Part shown: positions 60,801 through 64,000 of the stretch, piece after piece | How the letters are laid out: each line of letters begins with the position of its first letter | How positions within the stretch are numbered: the stretch's first letter is position 1 | NCBI GenBank assembly: GCA_015039315.1 | Contig: WIDE01000022.1 | Span: 265,968-329,967, forward strand | Source: Clavulina sp. PMI_390 | Taxonomy: Eukaryota > Basidiomycota > Agaricomycetes > Cantharellales > Hydnaceae | Reading direction: 5' to 3' | DNA length: 64,000 nucleotides | The notes under the pieces: model-generated | The model's input: the letters and a program-made list of their open reading frames with translations, nothing else | What the model was told of the DNA's origin: nothing | Databases searched by the model: none | Position numbers and translations under genes: made by a program

Positions 60801-62253
60801 ATTCTGCAGCTGGAGGCTCGCTTATTGGTAACTGGTGCCCGGATACAATGCCGCCGCATGAAGCAGTGGTTCGCGATAAAGTAAATTTCACGCTATCTAA
60901 TTGTCGTGCTGCTAAATGTCCTTTCCTACCTCAGGTTCGATTAATCGCCAGTGCAAGCAGTGTGAGTCTACATGGACGTATGATAAGATATTCTATCGCC
61001 TCACACTTGATGCTTTGGCTCAGCAGAATGCAGGAGATCGGTTGCCTGTTTCCGAGATCGCCTCGAACAAAACAGAACTGGCTCGCGCTCGAGTACGTGG
61101 CCTCATGAAAGCTTTCTGGGGAGCGTACGATCCTCAGGGGTCCTACGTCACGAAATCATGTCAAACAATGTTCACTGAACGCATGCTCGCATTCACGATG
61201 GATGAGGAGGGTAGAGCTGATATCATAGGCGTCTTCAGAGACCCCACGACTAGTGATCGTCGAGGAGTTCCGTACGTGCCAAATCCGTATGGCGCAGATG
61301 CAGAGCCAGCCTCATAGTACGTCCGCTCGACCTGACAGCCGATTGAAAGTCGCAATAACATCATCATCATCATCTCTTCAGCTTACATTGGAGGCTCTGG
61401 AGAGCGTTCCAAAACTTGCCACAACCAAGATCGCCCGGGAAGCCCCCTTCACTATCCGATCTAGAGCGGGACTATTCAGCTGTGGTCGAGCTTTGCTTCC
61501 TAGGTCTTGGGCAGAAGTATGCGGGAGCCTACGTCATCTTGCTGTCTACTTATTTTCGCATCGTACGGCCCAAGGTACTCTTCGGGTGGGGTGCTATCGT
61601 GAGTCATCACTCTTGTTGATTTTTTTGATCGTTTTGCTGAACTATTGTTGAAGGTCTGGTACATGTTGACCAACGATTTCTTCAATGTTCCTGAGACAAG
61701 AGCTTTCCGGGAATTTCTGGCTAACATGAACGCCGATACCATTCAACGTGCAGTTGAAGGAATCATGGAAAATCAAGCCTTCGCCGAAAAGCTTTCGCAG
61801 TTTCCCTTTCAATCTGAGTGCGATGAGTTTATCTTCCCCTTTGCCGGTAAGACCACCGTCATCAGGCTGGGCCCCAGCCTCTATACTATTGCTGCGTGTC
61901 TCGTTCATCCTGCGGCATGGAAGAGGAGTGCATCGATATCTATGGTAGGCGAGAAGTTCTCGTACTGGACAACCATGAAGGTGTGGGTGTTTAGTAGGAG
62001 ATTTCGAGCGCTCCTCCCTAAGGATCAAACATCTACCGAGTCTCAACGCATCAGCTTCGAGCAAGAACTTGCTTCAGTAGGCCTAGAGCAGTTGATCGAT
62101 ACGCATCGTGTCAAGGTAAATCCTAAGTTTCGCTATCTTACTTAAGCATCTCTAATGGAAGCAATCCAGGTCGCACTAGCCAGCGATGAAGCCGCGGTTG
62201 TCAGGCGTTTGCGCGAGAAGGACGTTCCTTTGGCATCGGTGAAGATGGGATGA
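57809..62253 (+). CDS. Large protein with SUMO-interaction-like motifs and two C2H2 zinc fingers
   Basis: Thirteen exons are predicted with all phases consistent: 57809-57854, 57913-58017, 58089-58202, 58262-59131, 59238-59297, 59356-59436, 59508-59572, 59625-59658, 59718-60880, 60952-61316, 61382-61598, 61654-62115 and 62170-62253. They give 1,221 residues. The N-terminal 330 residues are Ser/Pro-rich and contain VISLSSESES (about 155), VIDLSSD (about 209) and PIDLSVD (about 242), which resemble SUMO-interaction motifs. Two C2H2 fingers follow: C-x3-C with H-x4-H at about 331-353, and C-x4-C-x11-H-x4-H at about 359-381, the second split by an intron. After another Ser-rich linker comes a mostly helical C-terminal part of about 700 residues with no recognised domain and a small CKQC pair. 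A nuclear role is plausible. Confidence 0.78.
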
Positions 62254-62649
62254 TTCATGGTACTCGCTGCGGTTCGTTGTCCTGAGCTCTTCGTCTTGGC
62301 CAAGAGAGTGATCCATGCGCTCGTTTATGTTATGGGCTCTACATGGTTACAGGTCCGCCTTCATTCTCTGAGAATACCTTAACGTACGACTATGGTTACG
62401 TCTTTGTGTTCATAATTAGTCATTCAATCTCACGGAGTGCCATGATTACGGTGAAAGCCTTGAAACACGCGTGTACAAAGTTCTAGCCACAACCCAGCCA
62501 TAGCTTATTCGATACCCGCCGCTCATCTCGCGTTGTAGACTATTACAACTACTCGACCTCTTATGTAGCTTGGAAAACAGCATTGACGAATAGCAAACTG
62601 ACTAAAAAGAGTACCACTAGCACTAGCACGAATATACAAAGCCCCAAAA
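62254..62649. other. Intergenic region between convergent genes
   Basis: About 400 bases lie between two converging stop codons. I see no gene or structured element here. Confidence 0.35.
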
Positions 62650-64000
62650 CTATCTACGTGTAGCGCATACACGGCAAAGCTCACGATGGCAGTCCCAATA
62701 AGCGCATGAGTACATAGGTTCGATAAGCTGTGGTTGGCTCCCATCGAAGTTGTCGCCTCCAGTGCTTATGTCCGCCAGCTCGCCTTCCGAATCTTCATAG
62801 ACATCAAGAGACTCCATATCAGCCGCTTCAAAGATATCTTCATCGCTATCGCGTTGGCGAATGTAGTCGATGACTTGATGGTACGCCATACAGATGGCCT
62901 CGGCAGCGACAGGCGCCGGGTCGTCGGGATCGTCGAATACCTGAGGTAGTGCCTCTGCCTCGCAAAGCTCGATGAGTCCAGTCTTTGGGCAATTGAAGGT
63001 GAGCACTGCTACTGTAGATCATCGTTAATAACACTCACGAATGCTTGATCGGCCTCGATCTCGGTTGCATCCTAGGAAGGGAAGTCTCAATATTCCAATC
63101 GTTACATTGAGGATGAGTCATCCTCAGTCCTGGATGACGAGAACTTGCCAAAGGTAAACGAAGATTTTCGAAGGCCGCTCTGATCCCTTCCGACACAGAA
63201 GGCTCATCCAAGGGAATTTTAGGGACTAACTGAGCCGTATATCGAGAGATTTCTTTCATGAATCGATCGTAGTTCTTTAGAAAATACGCGCGCCACTTGG
63301 ACATAGTGCGCTCAGTGTTCTGGCAAGCAGATAACATTAGCTAAAATATCATGTGGCAGGTTCGCGCAACGATCTCACCTTCAAAGCAAACCAGAGAATT
63401 GCTTCGTGTACATCTAGTCCACTTTCTGATAGGAAGTTGACGATCTTGGCATCATCAGATGGGGTGAAAGGCTGGTGCACGCGACGGCGATAAATTTCTC
63501 CGACATCGTCTAGTCCTCTTTCCGCTCTATGACCTGAAACGCTAGCGACGCTTTGAGTGTGGTGTTCTGTTCCTCCAGTGGGGCTTAGGGCTCTGAAAAT
63601 CAGGGGGGGTTCACCAGCAGCCACGGTCGCGTCATCAGATCCTTTCGCCCCCTCAGTACCCTTGCGCACTAGAGGGACACCCGCAACAGCATATAATCTC
63701 TCAGCTTGACTTAGCAGACGCGACTCCCATCCTTGCTGAGAGCGTTCAGGGTTCTAGGAAGGAAACAAAGCGTAGATTCGAAATGCGATCACAGACCTGT
63801 CAATGACACGAGCTCCTGGATCTCTCGTTAATCAAGGAACATACCTCAGCACAAAATTGACTCCAGCCCTGACGCATCGAGTCCCCATTACGGAGAAAAG
63901 CGATAAGTTTGTTGTCATCCTCGTCGCCAAATTTCGAAAAAACTGGGCGGCGGTTGTATGTGATGCCGGCTGCTGCGAATATATCTGCAGCGTACCTATG
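62650..64000 (-). CDS. Protein with tandem Rap1/Myb-like (SANT-type) repeats, 5' part outside window
   Basis: Visible exons from the right: 64000-63845 (continuing beyond the window), 63753-63379, 63319-63106 and 63005-62650. The frame contains two similar helical repeats. One has GDEDDNKLIAFLRNG, then NPERSQQGWESRLL. The other has TPSDDAKIVNFLSESG, then NTERTMSKWRAYFLKNYDRF. Acidic start, central helix and W-R-x-x-F/L ending fit a Rap1-type Myb/SANT fold. A third repeat probably lies outside the window, since the edge sequence RYAADIFAAAG resembles the tail of repeat one. In both repeats an intron sits just before the Asn of N-x-E-R. The last exon is acidic and ends with Cys/His residues (CAYWDCHRELCRVC). 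The penultimate join is uncertain. Telomere or DNA binding is possible, unproven. Confidence 0.68.

Noticed and set aside
61340..61376. ATCATC repeat as a coding poly-Ser tract
   Set aside because: It lies in the intron 61317-61381; reading it as coding leads into a frame that does not join the conserved downstream exons.
63035..63105. Stop codon directly after RSRPIKHS as the end of the Myb-like protein
   Set aside because: Using the GTAACG donor at 63105 joins in phase to a long acidic open exon ending in a Cys/His cluster, so termination at 63035 seems less likely, though it is not excluded.
1..64000. CRISPR arrays, phage, bacterial operons or insertion sequences
   Set aside because: The window is intron-bearing eukaryotic DNA. 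No regularly spaced short repeats, terminal inverted repeats with transposase, or long terminal repeats were seen.

Overview
This window is intron-rich nuclear DNA from a basidiomycete fungus, most likely an Agaricomycete. Introns are mostly 50-100 bases with GT-AG ends and CTNA-type branch sites. Two family types are characteristic of these fungi: DUF6534 seven-helix proteins and DUF7918 proteins. Exon joins were made by hand from reading frame, splice signals and comparison of paralogues, so the exon coordinates below are predictions. They are strongest where two copies could be aligned.

Layout, left to right. An edge-truncated Ser/Pro-rich gene (3-1502). Two tandem secreted GH79 glycosidases on the minus strand (2049-7156). 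Two tandem acyl-CoA-thioesterase-like genes on the plus strand (8051-11400). A Ser-rich protein of unknown role (12378-14606). A 3'(2'),5'-bisphosphate nucleotidase (15213-16829, with a possible mitochondrial extension to 17024). A Rho GTPase (17406-18804). A DUF6534 membrane protein (20820-23013). The peroxisomal import receptor PEX5 (23575-26122). An F-box protein (26461-28107). A second DUF6534 protein (28578-30359).

The second half begins with a four-helix membrane protein (31897-34096). Its near-identical-architecture paralogue lies at 45067-47268. Between them, on the minus strand, sits a very large ZNFX1/Hrr1-like RNA helicase (34371-42785) with CCCH, SF1 helicase, NFX1-type and RZ-type zinc-finger parts. 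Next come two tandem DUF7918 proteins (47487-50804), a single-exon conserved hypothetical protein (51397-53580) and a 4.2 kb gene-poor stretch holding one tRNA-like element (55087-55161). The window ends with a 13-exon protein carrying C2H2 fingers and SUMO-interaction motifs (57809-62253) and an edge-truncated protein with Myb/SANT-like repeats (62650-64000).

Two themes stand out. First, local duplication: GH79, thioesterase, the membrane protein and DUF7918 each occur as a pair with conserved intron positions, and all copies remain open. Second, the right third carries chromatin- or RNA-type genes. The DUF7918 paralogues share three PsiKxE SUMO-acceptor consensus sites and two SUMO-interaction motifs each, and the neighbouring C2H2 protein has further motifs of the same kind. 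Whether these genes act together is inference only.
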